Position numbers and translations under genes: made by a program
Assembly (NCBI RefSeq): GCF_024753135.1
Contig: NZ_JANUGP010000020.1
Coordinates: 62,001 to 126,000, forward strand
From: Streptomyces pyxinicus
GTDB taxonomy: Bacteria > Actinomycetota > Actinomycetes > Streptomycetales > Streptomycetaceae
Direction: 5' to 3'
DNA length: 64,000 bases
The notes under the pieces: model-generated
Told to the model about the DNA's origin: nothing
Databases searched by the model: none
What the model saw: the letters and a program-made list of their open reading frames with translations, nothing else
Part shown: positions 25,134 to 34,284 of the stretch, one piece after another
Layout: the number at the start of each line of letters is the position of its first letter
Numbering within the stretch: the first letter of the stretch is position 1

Positions 25134-25484
25134 TCAGTTGTCGCGCTTCTCCTTGATCTTCGCGGCCTTGCCGCGCAGCTCACGGAGGTAGTACAGCTTG
25201 GCGCGGCGCACGTCACCACGGGTGACCAGCTCGATCTTCTCGACGATCGGGGTGTGCACCGGGAAGGTGCGCTCGACGCCGACGGAGAACGAGACCTTGC
25301 GGACCGTGAAGGTCTCCCGGACGCCGGAACCCTGGCGACGGATGACAACGCCCTTGAACTGCTGCACACGGGAGCGGTTGCCCTCGATGACGCGGACGTG
25401 GACGTTGACGGTGTCACCCGGGCGGAAGGCCGGGATGTCGCTGCGCAGCGACGAGGCGTCGACGGTGTCGAGCAGGTGAGACAT
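25134..25484 (-). CDS. rplS: 50S ribosomal protein L19
   Basis: This 116-residue L19 has the family motifs FRPGDTVNVHVRVIEGNRSR and VERTFPVHTPIVEKIELV, ending in the basic KLYYLRELRGKAAKIKEK helix. It sits at the 30S-50S interface. The ATG at 25484 (MSHLLDTVDA) gives standard length; the frame runs back to 25511 without support. It follows trmD after 134 bp in the conserved rpsP-rimM-trmD-rplS order. Confidence 0.97.
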   Translation of the reverse strand: MSHLLDTVDASSLRSDIPAFRPGDTVNVHVRVIEGNRSRVQQFKGVVIRRQGSGVRETFTVRKVSFSVGVERTFPVHTPIVEKIELVTRGDVRRAKLYYLRELRGKAAKIKEKRDN

Positions 25485-25618
25485 TTCGTCTGCTTTCTTC
25501 GCTGATGCCACAGGTCATCAACGGGAACTAGGTGTTCACAGGACTGCCGTGCGGGTCGGGACGGGCGTCGTCTCCCCCTGTGGCAGGGGCGACCGCCGGA
25601 CGGACGCACAACAGCGGG

Positions 25619-26452
25619 CTATTCTTCCACGCCCTCGGCCCGGCGCCAAAATCGGCCGTGGCGCTCGCCCTCCGGGTCGGGTTCCCAGCCCAGGATGGAG
25701 AGCATCTCGCGGTCCTTCTTGTCGAAGGCCTTGGGGTCGCAGTGCCGGATCAGGTCGGGGCGGTGCGCCGTCGTCCGCCGCAGGGCCTCGTCGCGGCGCC
25801 AGCGGGCGATCCGGCCGTGGTGGCCGCTGAGCAGCACGTCGGGGATGTCCCGGTCGCGCCACCGGGGCGGCTTGGTGTAGACGGGGCCCTCCAGCAGGGA
25901 GGCCATGGCGCCGGGGGCGAAGGAGTCGTCGCGGTGGGACTCGGCGTTGCCGAGCACGCCGGGCAGCAGCCGGGCGACGGCCTCGGTGATGACCAGGACG
26001 GGCGCCTCGCCGCCGGCCAGCACGTAGTCGCCGATGGAGACCTCCTGGACGGGCACGCGGGTGGCGTACTCGTCCATGACCCGGCGGTCGATGCCCTCGT
26101 AGCGGGCCGGGGTGAAGATGAGCCAGGGGCGCTCGGACAGCTCGACGGCCAGTTCCTGGGTGAAGGGACGGCCGCTCGGGGTGGGGACGATGAGGGTGGG
26201 CGCGTGGGCGCCGCTCTCGTAGCCGTCGGCGAGGACCGTGTCCAGGGCGTCCCCCCAGGGCTCGGTCTTCATCACCATGCCGGGGCCGCCGCCGTACGGC
26301 GTGTCGTCCACCGTGTTGTGCCGGTCGTAGGTGAAGTCCCGCAGGTCGTGGATGTGCACGTCGAGCTGTCCGCGCGCGCGTGCCTTGCCGACCAGGGAGA
26401 CGTTCAGCGGTTCGAGGTACTCGGGGAAGATCGTGACGATGTCGAGGCGCAT
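25619..26452 (-). CDS. trmD: tRNA (guanine37-N1)-methyltransferase
   Basis: This 277-residue SPOUT methyltransferase modifies G37 next to the anticodon and prevents +1 frameshifting. Diagnostic motifs are MRLDIVTIFPEYLEPL, TPYGGGPGMVMK, and the knot ARYEGIDRRVMDEY then EVSIGDYVLAGGE. A ~30-residue C-terminal extension beyond the bacterial core is seen. Its ATG overlaps the rimM stop by one base (TAATG), showing coupling. Confidence 0.97.
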   Translation of the reverse strand: MRLDIVTIFPEYLEPLNVSLVGKARARGQLDVHIHDLRDFTYDRHNTVDDTPYGGGPGMVMKTEPWGDALDTVLADGYESGAHAPTLIVPTPSGRPFTQELAVELSERPWLIFTPARYEGIDRRVMDEYATRVPVQEVSIGDYVLAGGEAPVLVITEAVARLLPGVLGNAESHRDDSFAPGAMASLLEGPVYTKPPRWRDRDIPDVLLSGHHGRIARWRRDEALRRTTAHRPDLIRHCDPKAFDKKDREMLSILGWEPDPEGERHGRFWRRAEGVEE

Positions 26453-27033
26453 TACGAGGCGTCCTCACCGGAGCCGTCGGCATCGTCGGAGCCTTCGGCG
26501 TCCCGGGCGGAGGCGATCTCGGCGCGGTCGTCGATCAGGCCGGGCGGCGGTGTGATGACGGCGCGCTGCTCCTCCAGGTCGATCTCGGCGACGATCTCCG
26601 CCACGAACGGGATCATCACCTCGCTGCCGTCCGGGCGCTCCACGATGAACAGGTCCTGCGAGGGCAGGTGCGAGATCTCGGTGATCCGGCCGACCTCGGT
26701 GCCGTCCGCGGTGACCACGTCCAGGTCCATGAGCTGGTGGTCGTAGAACTCGTCCTCGTCCTCGGGCAGTTCCTCGGGGTCCACCTCGGCGATCAGCAGG
26801 GTGTTGCGCAGGGCCTCGGCACCGGTGCGGTCGGTGACGCCCTCGAAGCGCAGGAGCAGACGGCCGCTGTGGACGCGGCCGGTGGCGATGGTGAGCGGTC
26901 CCGTGGCGGCGGGATCGGTGGCGAGGCGGGCGCCGGGCGCGAGCCGGAGCTCCGGTTCGTCGGTGCGCACCTCGACGGTGACCTCGCCCTTGATGCCGTG
27001 GGCGCGGCCGATGCGTGCGACTACCAGCTGCAC
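26452..27033 (-). CDS. rimM: 16S rRNA processing protein RimM
   Basis: This 193-residue assembly factor for the 30S head binds S19 and the nascent 16S 3' domain. The N-terminal domain opens VVARIGRAHGIKGEVTVEVR; the PRC-barrel domain contains EDEFYDHQLMDLDV and IPFVAEIVAEIDLEE. A short acidic Ser/Asp tail follows. GTG start at 27033 with AGGAG upstream; a longer frame to 27195 would overlap the KH gene region. Coupled to trmD. Confidence 0.95.
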   Translation of the reverse strand: MQLVVARIGRAHGIKGEVTVEVRTDEPELRLAPGARLATDPAATGPLTIATGRVHSGRLLLRFEGVTDRTGAEALRNTLLIAEVDPEELPEDEDEFYDHQLMDLDVVTADGTEVGRITEISHLPSQDLFIVERPDGSEVMIPFVAEIVAEIDLEEQRAVITPPPGLIDDRAEIASARDAEGSDDADGSGEDAS

Positions 27034-27115
27034 TGTGCTTGCTCTCCTGTCATACGACTGCGGGCCGGGGACGGCCCAGTGGCCCTCCCCGGCCCGAGCC
27101 GGTTGCGATGAAGCG

Positions 27116-27355
27116 TCAGCGGACGTGGTCCACGTCGACGAGGTCGACACGGACACCGCGGCCGCCGATGGCGCCCACGACGGTACGCAGGGCACGCGCG
27201 GTACGGCCGTTGCGGCCGATCACCTTGCCGAGGTCGTCGGGGTGCACCCGGACCTCCAGCACGCGCCCGCGGCGCAGGTCACGCGAGGCGACCTGCACAT
27301 CGTCAGGGTTGTCGACGATGCCCTTCACGAGGTGCTCAAGCGCCTCTTCGAGCAT
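27116..27355 (-). CDS. khpA: KH-domain RNA-binding protein KhpA
   Basis: This 79-residue protein is a single KH domain with the GXXG loop in VIGRNGRTARALRTVV, characteristic of KhpA/YlqC. It lies directly between rpsP (5 bp away) and rimM, its conserved place in Gram-positive bacteria. KhpA binds small and messenger RNAs and influences cell division and length in firmicutes; its actinomycete role is little known. Confidence 0.94.
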   Translation of the reverse strand: MLEEALEHLVKGIVDNPDDVQVASRDLRRGRVLEVRVHPDDLGKVIGRNGRTARALRTVVGAIGGRGVRVDLVDVDHVR

Positions 27356-27360
27356 GCTGC

Positions 27361-27780
27361 TCAGGCCTCGGTCGACTCGGACTCAGCCGCGGCCTCGTCC
27401 TTCTTCTCAGCCTTCTTCTTCTGGGTGATCGCCTCACCCTTGCCCTCGTCGTCACCGCCGAGAGCCTCGAACGACGGACGACCGGCCTTGGGCTCGGCGA
27501 CGAGCAGCGGCGCCGGGGCGGGCTCGCCCTTGAACTTCTGCCAGTCGCCGGTCTTCTTCAGGATGGCGAGCACGGGCTCGGTCGGCTGGGCGCCGACACC
27601 GAGCCAGTACGCCACGCGGTCGGCGTCGACCTCCATGACCGACGGGTTGTACGTCGGGTGGTACTTGCCGATCTCCTCGATGGCCCGGCCGTCACGGCGG
27701 GTACGGGAGTCGGCGACGACGATGCGGTAGTGAGGCGAACGGATCTTGCCCAGACGCTTCAGCTTGATCTTGACTGCCAC
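27361..27780 (-). CDS. rpsP: 30S ribosomal protein S16
   Basis: This 139-residue S16 starts at GTG (MAVKIKLKRLGKIRSPHYR). It has the core IVVADSRTRRDGRAIEEIG and KYHPTYNPSVMEVDADRVAYW, followed by a ~50-residue Lys/Glu/Ala-rich actinomycete tail (QKKKAEKKDEAAAESESTEA). S16 is an early 30S assembly protein. It is the first gene of the rpsP-khpA-rimM-trmD-rplS block. AGGAG lies 11 nt before the start. Confidence 0.96.
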   Translation of the reverse strand: MAVKIKLKRLGKIRSPHYRIVVADSRTRRDGRAIEEIGKYHPTYNPSVMEVDADRVAYWLGVGAQPTEPVLAILKKTGDWQKFKGEPAPAPLLVAEPKAGRPSFEALGGDDEGKGEAITQKKKAEKKDEAAAESESTEA

Positions 27781-28094
27781 GGGAGTGGGTTCTCCTGGTT
27801 TTGACGTGGGTGGGCACGGCGAGTTGCCGCGTGGGGTTGCGGTACCCGAGTGCCCGATGGACGCGTCAGCCGGAGGAGAGAGGGGTCCTGTGTCGACTGT
27901 CGAGTACAGCTTGCCATTGTGCCACACCCCGCGGGCCGCTCCTGGCCAGGGGTGTGAGCGCACCCGGGCAGACCGACGGGGCATCCGGCGTGCCGGTGAG
28001 GTCACGCCGGATGCCCTGCCGGCCGGCGGCGGGCGGCCGACGCCGGGCGCCTCGCGTCCCGGCACCCACGAGATGCCGGTGTTCGCGGCCCCGG
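27781..28094 (-). promoter_or_regulatory. rpsP upstream region (314 bp)
   Basis: This gap holds the terminator of the SprT-like gene (27979-28016) and the promoter and leader of rpsP. The relatively A+T-rich stretch near 27895-27925 (reverse strand TGGCACAATGGC...TGTACTCG) is the most promoter-like part. No ORF is supported. Confidence 0.35.
27979..28016 (-). terminator. Strong hairpin downstream of the SprT-like gene
   Basis: Perfect 14-bp stem (27979-27992 with 28003-28016) around a 10-nt loop, ~80 bp past the 28095 stop. It separates this gene from the ribosomal protein operon. Confidence 0.75.
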
Positions 28095-28691
28095 TCACGC
28101 CGCGCCCAGGACCTCCGGGATGCGGAAGGGCTTGCCGCAGCCGCCGCAGACGATCGGCGCCTGGGCGAGGACGGAGGGGACCACGCGGACGTTGCGGCCG
28201 CAGTCGCAGACCGCCTTGACCCGGACGCCGCCACCGGAGGACCCGTGCCGGGCGGCCGGGCCCCGGAAGGTGCGGGAGGTGTCGGAGGAGGTGGCCGCCG
28301 TGTGGGCCTTCAGGGCGCGCTGGAGCCGCTCGATGGTCGTGCGGTAGCGCCGCTTCGCCTCGGGGTTGAGCGTGACCAGGGAGAAACCGCTGCTCGGGTG
28401 CGGCTCCTCGGGGTGGTCGAGGCCCAGCTCCTCGGCGATCGCGAGGAAACGTCGGTTGTGGTAGCGGCCGGCGCGGGAGGTGTCGCGGACCCCGCGGGCG
28501 GCGGCGATGCCGTGGACTGCCTCATGGAGCAGCCGTTCGAAGGAGAGTTCGTGTCCGCACGCGGACGACGACTCTCCGATCAGGGACTCTGGCGCGGCAA
28601 GGTCGGGCAGCTCGGGGTGGTTCCGCTGAATGTCGGCCCACGCCTGTGCCAGCTCTGCGGCGAGAACAGGTGGTGTCTGTGTCGTGCTCAC
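28095..28691 (-). CDS. SprT-like zinc metalloprotein, probable
   Basis: This 198-residue protein contains LLHEAVHGIAAARG (HExxH zinc motif, residues ~56-60), followed by RYHNRRFLAIAEELGL as in SprT/Spartan-like domains. A C-terminal zinc ribbon is formed by CDCGRN and CGGCGKPF. That layout (peptidase-like core then Cys4 ribbon) suggests a SprT-family DNA-associated protease or a phage-derived relative. It starts at GTG (28691) without a clear ribosome-binding site. Assignment rests on motifs only. Confidence 0.6.
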   Translation of the reverse strand: MSTTQTPPVLAAELAQAWADIQRNHPELPDLAAPESLIGESSSACGHELSFERLLHEAVHGIAAARGVRDTSRAGRYHNRRFLAIAEELGLDHPEEPHPSSGFSLVTLNPEAKRRYRTTIERLQRALKAHTAATSSDTSRTFRGPAARHGSSGGGVRVKAVCDCGRNVRVVPSVLAQAPIVCGGCGKPFRIPEVLGAA

Positions 28692-29215
28692 GTAATGACA
28701 ACGAGCGGGGGTGCCCCTGTGTTCCTATTCCGGGGCATCCCAAATAATTTGCACGTACCCGTCAGTTGCCACTGATGCGTCCTGACGAGGGCGGGTGCGT
28801 TGATCTGCGGAGAAGCCGCACAGCTCGTACCAAGCTGGTGCGTAGGCCGCGCTACGACCGGCACCCGGTGTCCGCCCGCGACAGCCGCCGGGATTGCGCA
28901 AGAGGCGTTTCGGTCGCCCTGAGGCGCGCGGCATCACCTTGGTCGGCGTCCGTGACGACCGTGACGTTACCGCGTGCGCCCGTACCCCCCGGCACCGGCC
29001 CGTCCCTCGGAGCGGACACCGTACGGCCCCGCAGATTGCCGGGACGTGAAATCTCGCCACACTCGCGACCAGACCCCAAGCGGCGCCCCACGACCCCTGG
29101 ACGGCACCGCGAGCCGGGAGTTACCTGGCATACGTGGAAAGTGCGCGGGCACGGCACGGGGGCCACGCAATCGGGCAACAAGCGACGAACCGTCGGCGGA
29201 TTGGGGCGCTCATCC
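28692..29215. other. Divergent intergenic region, 524 bp
   Basis: Lies between the SprT-like gene (reverse) and the methyltransferase (forward). The stretch 28715-28770 is A+T-rich for this genome (contains CCAAATAATTTGC) and probably contains promoters. A forward frame is open from 28766 but its 150 residues are Arg/Pro-rich, low in codon bias and show no homology signal; I regard it as non-coding. Confidence 0.4.
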
Positions 29216-30091
29216 ATGACACCTACGCTCGTGCGGCGGCATCGGTCCTCGGCGGCTCCCGCACCCCGCGTGGACCGGTGCGCACGCGCGCGTGACTGGT
29301 CGGAGATCCAGGAGCGGATGCTGGTCCCGCTCCACGAAGCGGTGTACGAACGGCTCGACGTGGGCCCCGGCACCCGGCTGCTGGGCCTGCGCTGCGGCAC
29401 CGGGCTGGCGCTGCTGACGGCGGCGGCCCGGGGCGCCGAGGTGACCGGCGTCGACTCCTCGCCGGAACGGCTCGCCCTCGCGCGCCGGCGCCTGCTGCCG
29501 GACGGCCCGCGCGCCGGCTACGCCGGCCGGGGCGGGCGGGCGCGTACGGCGCCGAGACTGCTGGCGGACCCACCCGGGGGCGCGGCCGGCGCGGAGACGG
29601 CCGGATACACCCTCGTGAGCGTGTTCGAACCGGTCGGCTGCCTCGCGGGCGACGCCGAGGGCCTGGGCGAGCTGCTGGCCGCCGCGCTGCCGGGTGCCGC
29701 GCGCGGGGCCGCCGTGGTGCTGGTGGGCTGGGGTCCGCCCGAACGGTGCGCCACCTCCTCGGTACTGCGGGTGGCCGCGAAACTGGCCGATCCGCTGTGC
29801 GGCGCGCGCGGCTGGCGGCCGGCGCTGCGGGACGACCTGGAGGAGGTCGCCGAGCGGGCCGGGCTGCGGCCGGACGGCTCGGGCCGGGTGTCCTGCCCGT
29901 TCGGGTACGCCGACCTGGACAGCGCCGTACGCGGGCTGCTGTCGACCGGCCTGTTCGACGCGGCGATCGCGGCGACCGACGCCAGGCAGGTCGACAAGGA
30001 GCTGACGGAGGCCCTGCATCCGTACCGGCGCGCGGACGGCACCGTGTGGATGCCCAACGTCTTCCGCTACCTCGTCGCCCGGGTGCCCTGA
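29216..30091 (+). CDS. Class I SAM-dependent methyltransferase-like protein
   Basis: This 291-residue protein resembles UbiE/Methyltransf_11 enzymes. Motif I reads LLGLRCGTGLALL (usual consensus LDLGCGTG, so one key position is Arg) and is followed by GAEVTGVDSSPERLALARRR with the acidic ribose-binding Asp. A motif IV-like acidic segment is weak. The C-terminal half contains VLVGWGPPERC and a PYRRADGTVWMPNVFRYLVAR end often seen in cyclopropane/UbiE-like proteins. Substrate unknown. It has no close partner gene and no obvious ribosome-binding site. Confidence 0.65.
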   Translation: MTPTLVRRHRSSAAPAPRVDRCARARDWSEIQERMLVPLHEAVYERLDVGPGTRLLGLRCGTGLALLTAAARGAEVTGVDSSPERLALARRRLLPDGPRAGYAGRGGRARTAPRLLADPPGGAAGAETAGYTLVSVFEPVGCLAGDAEGLGELLAAALPGAARGAAVVLVGWGPPERCATSSVLRVAAKLADPLCGARGWRPALRDDLEEVAERAGLRPDGSGRVSCPFGYADLDSAVRGLLSTGLFDAAIAATDARQVDKELTEALHPYRRADGTVWMPNVFRYLVARVP

Positions 30092-30115
30092 GCCGGTTCC
30101 CGGCAGCACACGCAC

Positions 30116-30147
30116 AGAGGCGCCCCTTGAAGCGAAGGGGCGCCTCT
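30116..30147. terminator. Bidirectional terminator between methyltransferase and ffh
   Basis: A perfect 13-bp stem (30116-30128 with 30135-30147) with a 6-nt loop lies between the convergent ends of the two genes, 25 bp after one stop and 20 bp before the other. Confidence 0.85.
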
Positions 30148-30167
30148 GGCGTGATGTGGTGGCTCGC

Positions 30168-31718
30168 TCAGCCCATGAACTTCTTGAACTCGTCCGGCAG
30201 CTCGAAGTCCTCGCCAGCCTGCTGGGGCAGCCCGAGGGCACCTCCGCCCTGCGCGGCGGCCTCGCGGCGCTGGGCCTCCTCCAGCTCCTGCTGCTTGCGC
30301 TTCATCGGGTTGCCGGAGCGCTGCTTGCCCTTGGCCTTCTTCTGCTGCTTCTTCTGCCGGCCGGGGCCGCCGCCCATGCCCGGGATTCCCGGCATGCCCG
30401 GCATCCCGCCGCCCTGCGCCATGCGGGACATCATCTTGCGGGCCTCGAAGAACCGCTCGACCAGGTTCTTCACCGCGCTGACCTCGACACCGGAGCCCTT
30501 GGCGATACGGGCGCGGCGCGAGCCGTTGATGAGGGTCGGCTCCTGGCGCTCGGCCGGGGTCATCGACTTGATGATCGCGGCGGTGCGGTCGACGTCGCGC
30601 TCGTCGATGTTCTGGATCTGGTCCTTGATCTGGCCCATGCCCGGGAGCATGCCGAGCAGCTTGGAGATGGAGCCCATCTTCCTGACCTGCTCCATCTGGG
30701 CCAGGAAGTCGTCCAGGGTGAAGTCCTGGCCCTTCTTGGACGCCAGCTTCGAGGCCATCTTGGCGGCCTCTTCCTGGCTGAAGGTCTTCTCCGCCTGCTC
30801 GATCAGGGTGAGCAGGTCACCCATGTCGAGGATGCGGGAGGCCATCCGGTCCGGGTGGAAGGCGTCGAACTCGTCCAGCTTCTCGCCGTTCGACGCGAAC
30901 ATGATCGGCTTGCCGGTGATCTGCCGGATGGACAGCGCGGCACCGCCGCGGGCGTCGCCGTCCAGCTTGGAGAGGACCACGCCGTCGAAGCCGACGCCGT
31001 CGCGGAAGGCCTCGGCGGTGTTGACCGCGTCCTGGCCGATCATCGCGTCGACGACGAAGAGGATCTCGTCCGGGGAGACGGCGTCGCGGATGTCCGCGGC
31101 CTGCCGCATCATCTCGGCGTCGATGCCGAGCCGGCCGGCGGTGTCCACGATCACGATGTCGTGGACCTTGGACTTCGCGTGCTCGATGGAGTCCTTGGCG
31201 ACCTTGACCGGATCGCCCACGCCGTTGCCCGGCTCGGGCGCGTACACGGCGACACCGGCGCGCTCGGCGACGACGCTGAGCTGGTTGACGGCGTTGGGCC
31301 GCTGGAGGTCACAGGCGACCAGCAGCGGGGAGTGGCCCTGCTCCTTCAGCCAGCGGCCGAGCTTGCCCGCGAGGGTGGTCTTACCGGCACCCTGGAGACC
31401 GGCGAGCATGATCACGGTGGGCGGCTGCTTGGCGAACCGCAGCCGCCGGGTCTCGCCGCCCAGGATCGTGACCAGCTCGTCGTTGACGATCTTCAGGACC
31501 TGCTGCGCCGGGTTCAGGGCCCTGGAGACCTCGGCACCGAGGGCGCGCTCCTTGACGTTCTTGATGAACGTCCGCACGACCGGGAGCGCGACGTCGGCTT
31601 CGAGCAGCGCGATACGGATCTCGCGCGCCGTGGCGTCGATGTCCGCCTCGGAGAGCCGTCCCTTGCCGCGCAGGTTCTTGAAAGTCGCTGACAGGCGATC
31701 GGAGAGAGTGTCGAACAC
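30168..31718 (-). CDS. ffh: Signal recognition particle protein Ffh (SRP54)
   Basis: This 516-residue GTPase delivers nascent membrane and secretory proteins to FtsY. N domain, then G1 GLQGAGKTTLAGKLG (~107), G2-like DLQRPNAVNQL, G3 DTAGRLG, G4 TKLD-equivalent SKLDGDARGG. The Met-rich M domain (MGSISKLLGMLPGMG, SGNPMKRKQQ) binds 4.5S RNA and signal peptides. The tail is Gly/Met/Pro-rich. Works with ftsY (39 kb) and the signal peptidases in this window. Confidence 0.97.
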   Translation of the reverse strand: MFDTLSDRLSATFKNLRGKGRLSEADIDATAREIRIALLEADVALPVVRTFIKNVKERALGAEVSRALNPAQQVLKIVNDELVTILGGETRRLRFAKQPPTVIMLAGLQGAGKTTLAGKLGRWLKEQGHSPLLVACDLQRPNAVNQLSVVAERAGVAVYAPEPGNGVGDPVKVAKDSIEHAKSKVHDIVIVDTAGRLGIDAEMMRQAADIRDAVSPDEILFVVDAMIGQDAVNTAEAFRDGVGFDGVVLSKLDGDARGGAALSIRQITGKPIMFASNGEKLDEFDAFHPDRMASRILDMGDLLTLIEQAEKTFSQEEAAKMASKLASKKGQDFTLDDFLAQMEQVRKMGSISKLLGMLPGMGQIKDQIQNIDERDVDRTAAIIKSMTPAERQEPTLINGSRRARIAKGSGVEVSAVKNLVERFFEARKMMSRMAQGGGMPGMPGIPGMGGGPGRQKKQQKKAKGKQRSGNPMKRKQQELEEAQRREAAAQGGGALGLPQQAGEDFELPDEFKKFMG

Positions 31719-31801
31719 GGCGCTCGCGGTCCTCGGGGTCGGTGACGTCTTCTGGGAATCGCCCTCCAGGGTATCCCGGCGCCGAAGTCACCGGGGCAGG
31801 G

Positions 31802-34255
31802 TCATCCGCGCAGGGTCTCCTCCAGTACTCCCGCGAGTGACCCGGCGTCCGCCACCGGCAGCGGCGCCCCGGTGCCGGTGGTGACGTAGAAGGCGTCGAC
31901 CGCGTTGGCGCCGAGCGTGCTGACGTGCATGCTGCGCACGCGGACGGCGGCCTTCTCCAGGGCCATGCCGATCCGGTACAGCAGGCCCGGCGCGTCCTGG
32001 GCGCGGACCTCGATCACGGTGGCGTGGTGGGAGGCGGCCGGGGCGACCGTGACGCGCGGCGGCGGAGCGGTCCAGCCGCGGCGGCGCGGGTAGGCAGCGT
32101 CCCGTTCGGCGAGGCGCCCGGCGATGTCCAGGGAGCCGTCCAGGGCGCGGACCAGGTCGGCGCGGAGCCGGGCCGCCTGGGGCAGCGAGCCGTACTCGGC
32201 GGCCACCCGCCAGTCGAGCAGCAGGACGGCGCCGTCGTCGACATCCGCCGGGAGGGTGAGCGCCCGCAGTTCGGCGGTGCGGACGGTGAGCCGGTGCACG
32301 GCGAGCACGCCGGCGACCGCGGGCAGCACCCCGGGCTGGTCGGGTACGGCGATGAGCAGCTCGACGCCGAGCGGTTCGGGCGCGCCGGCCGGTTCCTCCT
32401 CCCCCGTGACCGGCTCCGCCCGGGCGCGCAGGGCGAGGACCGGGCCGCGGGTGCGGTGGGCCTCGACGGCGAGGCGTTCCTGTTCGGCGGTGGGCGCGGC
32501 GGGCTCGGGTTCGTCGGGGGTGCCGCCCGCGAGCAGGGCGGCGACGCGTCGTACCAGGTCGGTGACGAGGGAGCCGCGCCAGGAGGACCAGGCGGCGGGG
32601 CCGGTGGCGAGCGCGTCGGCCTCGGTCAGGGCGTGCAGCAGTTCCAGGGTGCCCGGGGTGCCGACGGCATCGGCGACGGAGCGGACGGTGGCGGGGTCGT
32701 CCAGGTCGCGCCGGGTCGCGGTCTCCACCAGCAGCAGGTGGTGGCGTACGAGGGTGGCGATGACGGTGACGTCGGCGCGGTCGAAGCCGATGCGGGCGGC
32801 CACGTCCTTGGCGATGATCTCGCCGGCCACGGAGTGGTCGCCGGGCCAGCCCTTGCCGATGTCGTGCAGCAGAGCGGCGACGAGCAGCAGGTCGGGGCGG
32901 CCGACCCGGCGGGTGAGTTCGGCGGCGCGGGCGGCGGTCTCGATCAGGTGCCGGTCGACGGTCCACAGGTGGACGGCGTTGCGCTGCGGGCGGCAGCGGA
33001 CCCGCTCCCAGTCCGGCAGCAGGCGGCTGATCAGGCCCTCCGCCTCCAGGGCCTCCCAGACCTCGATGGTGGGGCGGCCGGAGCCGAGCAGGGTGACGAG
33101 CTGTTCGCGGGCCTCGGCGGGCCAGGGCGTGGGCAGGGGGCGCGCGGCCTGGGCCATGCGCCGTACGGCGTGCAGGGAGAGCGGGAGTCCGGCCTGCGCG
33201 GCGGCGGCCGCGGCGCGCAGCGGGAGCACGGGGTCGCGCTCGGGGCGCGCGGCACGGGCGAGCACCACCTCGCCCTCCTGTTCCACCACACCCTCGGCGA
33301 GCGGGGAGCGCTCGGCGACGGGTTTGCCGCCGCCCAGCATGGCGCGCAGCCGGGGACGCACGGCGCGCGAGCGCAGCACGCGCGCCACCTCACGCCAGGT
33401 GACATCGCTGGCGTAGGAGATGACGCGGGCGGCCTCGTAGACCTGGCGGAGCAGGGTGTCGGCGTCCAGGAGCCCGAGTCCGGCGGCGACCTGGTCCTGT
33501 TCCTGGAGGGCGAGCCGGTCGGTGGCGCGGCCGGTGGCCAGGTGCAGTGCGTCGCGGACGTCGAGCAGGCGCCGGCGGGCATCGGCGAGGCCTTCGCGGG
33601 GGGCGTCGGCGAGCCAGGAGGCGGCCACGGCGCGCAGGGCCGTGGCGTCGCGCAGGCCGCCGCGGGCCTCCTTCAGGTCGGGTTCCAGCAGGTACTGGAG
33701 TTCGCCCTGGCGAGCGGCGCGGTCGGCGCAGAGCTGCTGGAGTTCGGGCAGGCGCTTGGGTGCCTGGTTGCGCCAGTCGGCGAGGACGGCGGTGCGCAGC
33801 CCGGCGGTGAGGCCGAGGTCGCCGACCAGGTGGCGGGCGTCGAGCAGGCCGAGCTGGACCTTGAGGTCCTCGGCGGCGGCCTTGCGGGCCTCGGCCGGGG
33901 TGCGCACCGAGTGGTCGAGGTCCAGGCCGAGGTCCCACACCGGGTACCAGAGGCGGTCGGCGAGGGCGGCGACGGCGCCGGGGTCGGAGCCGTCGTGCAG
34001 CAGCAGGAGGTCGAGGTCGCTGCGCGGGGACAGCTCGCCGCGGCCGTAGCCGCCGACGGCGACGAGCGAGGCGCCGCGCAGGGTGCCGGCCGCGGCGGTG
34101 AACAGCCCGGCGAGCCAGTCGTCGGTCAGCCCGGACAGGGCCGCACGGCGCGGCGGCCCGGACCGCGCCCCCTCCGTGAGGAGGCGCAGCCGGGCCGCTG
34201 CGTAGCCGCCGGGTCCCGGGTCGTTCGTCTCGTTGCCTGCATCCGTACCCGTCAC
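31802..34255 (-). CDS. glnD: [Protein-PII] nucleotidyltransferase GlnD
   Basis: This 817-residue sensor modifies GlnK. The N-terminal nucleotidyltransferase motif is GGYGRGELSPRSDLDLLLLH (residues ~67-86); the HD hydrolase domain has LLHDIGKGWPGDHS; two ACT domains occupy the C-terminus. In S. coelicolor the homologue adenylylates GlnK at Tyr51 rather than uridylylating it (established work). GTG at 34255 with AGGAG 7 nt upstream; the longer frame runs into glnK. Last gene of amtB-glnK-glnD. Confidence 0.94.
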   Translation of the reverse strand: MTGTDAGNETNDPGPGGYAAARLRLLTEGARSGPPRRAALSGLTDDWLAGLFTAAAGTLRGASLVAVGGYGRGELSPRSDLDLLLLHDGSDPGAVAALADRLWYPVWDLGLDLDHSVRTPAEARKAAAEDLKVQLGLLDARHLVGDLGLTAGLRTAVLADWRNQAPKRLPELQQLCADRAARQGELQYLLEPDLKEARGGLRDATALRAVAASWLADAPREGLADARRRLLDVRDALHLATGRATDRLALQEQDQVAAGLGLLDADTLLRQVYEAARVISYASDVTWREVARVLRSRAVRPRLRAMLGGGKPVAERSPLAEGVVEQEGEVVLARAARPERDPVLPLRAAAAAAQAGLPLSLHAVRRMAQAARPLPTPWPAEAREQLVTLLGSGRPTIEVWEALEAEGLISRLLPDWERVRCRPQRNAVHLWTVDRHLIETAARAAELTRRVGRPDLLLVAALLHDIGKGWPGDHSVAGEIIAKDVAARIGFDRADVTVIATLVRHHLLLVETATRRDLDDPATVRSVADAVGTPGTLELLHALTEADALATGPAAWSSWRGSLVTDLVRRVAALLAGGTPDEPEPAAPTAEQERLAVEAHRTRGPVLALRARAEPVTGEEEPAGAPEPLGVELLIAVPDQPGVLPAVAGVLAVHRLTVRTAELRALTLPADVDDGAVLLLDWRVAAEYGSLPQAARLRADLVRALDGSLDIAGRLAERDAAYPRRRGWTAPPPRVTVAPAASHHATVIEVRAQDAPGLLYRIGMALEKAAVRVRSMHVSTLGANAVDAFYVTTGTGAPLPVADAGSLAGVLEETLRG

Positions 34256-34284
34256 CCAGCGACTCCTGTTCCGTTGCCCTGCTG

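Noticed and set aside
28766..29215. N-terminal extension of the methyltransferase-like protein
   Set aside because: Arg/Pro-rich, no ribosome-binding site, and the methyltransferase fold starts only after 29216; treated as intergenic.
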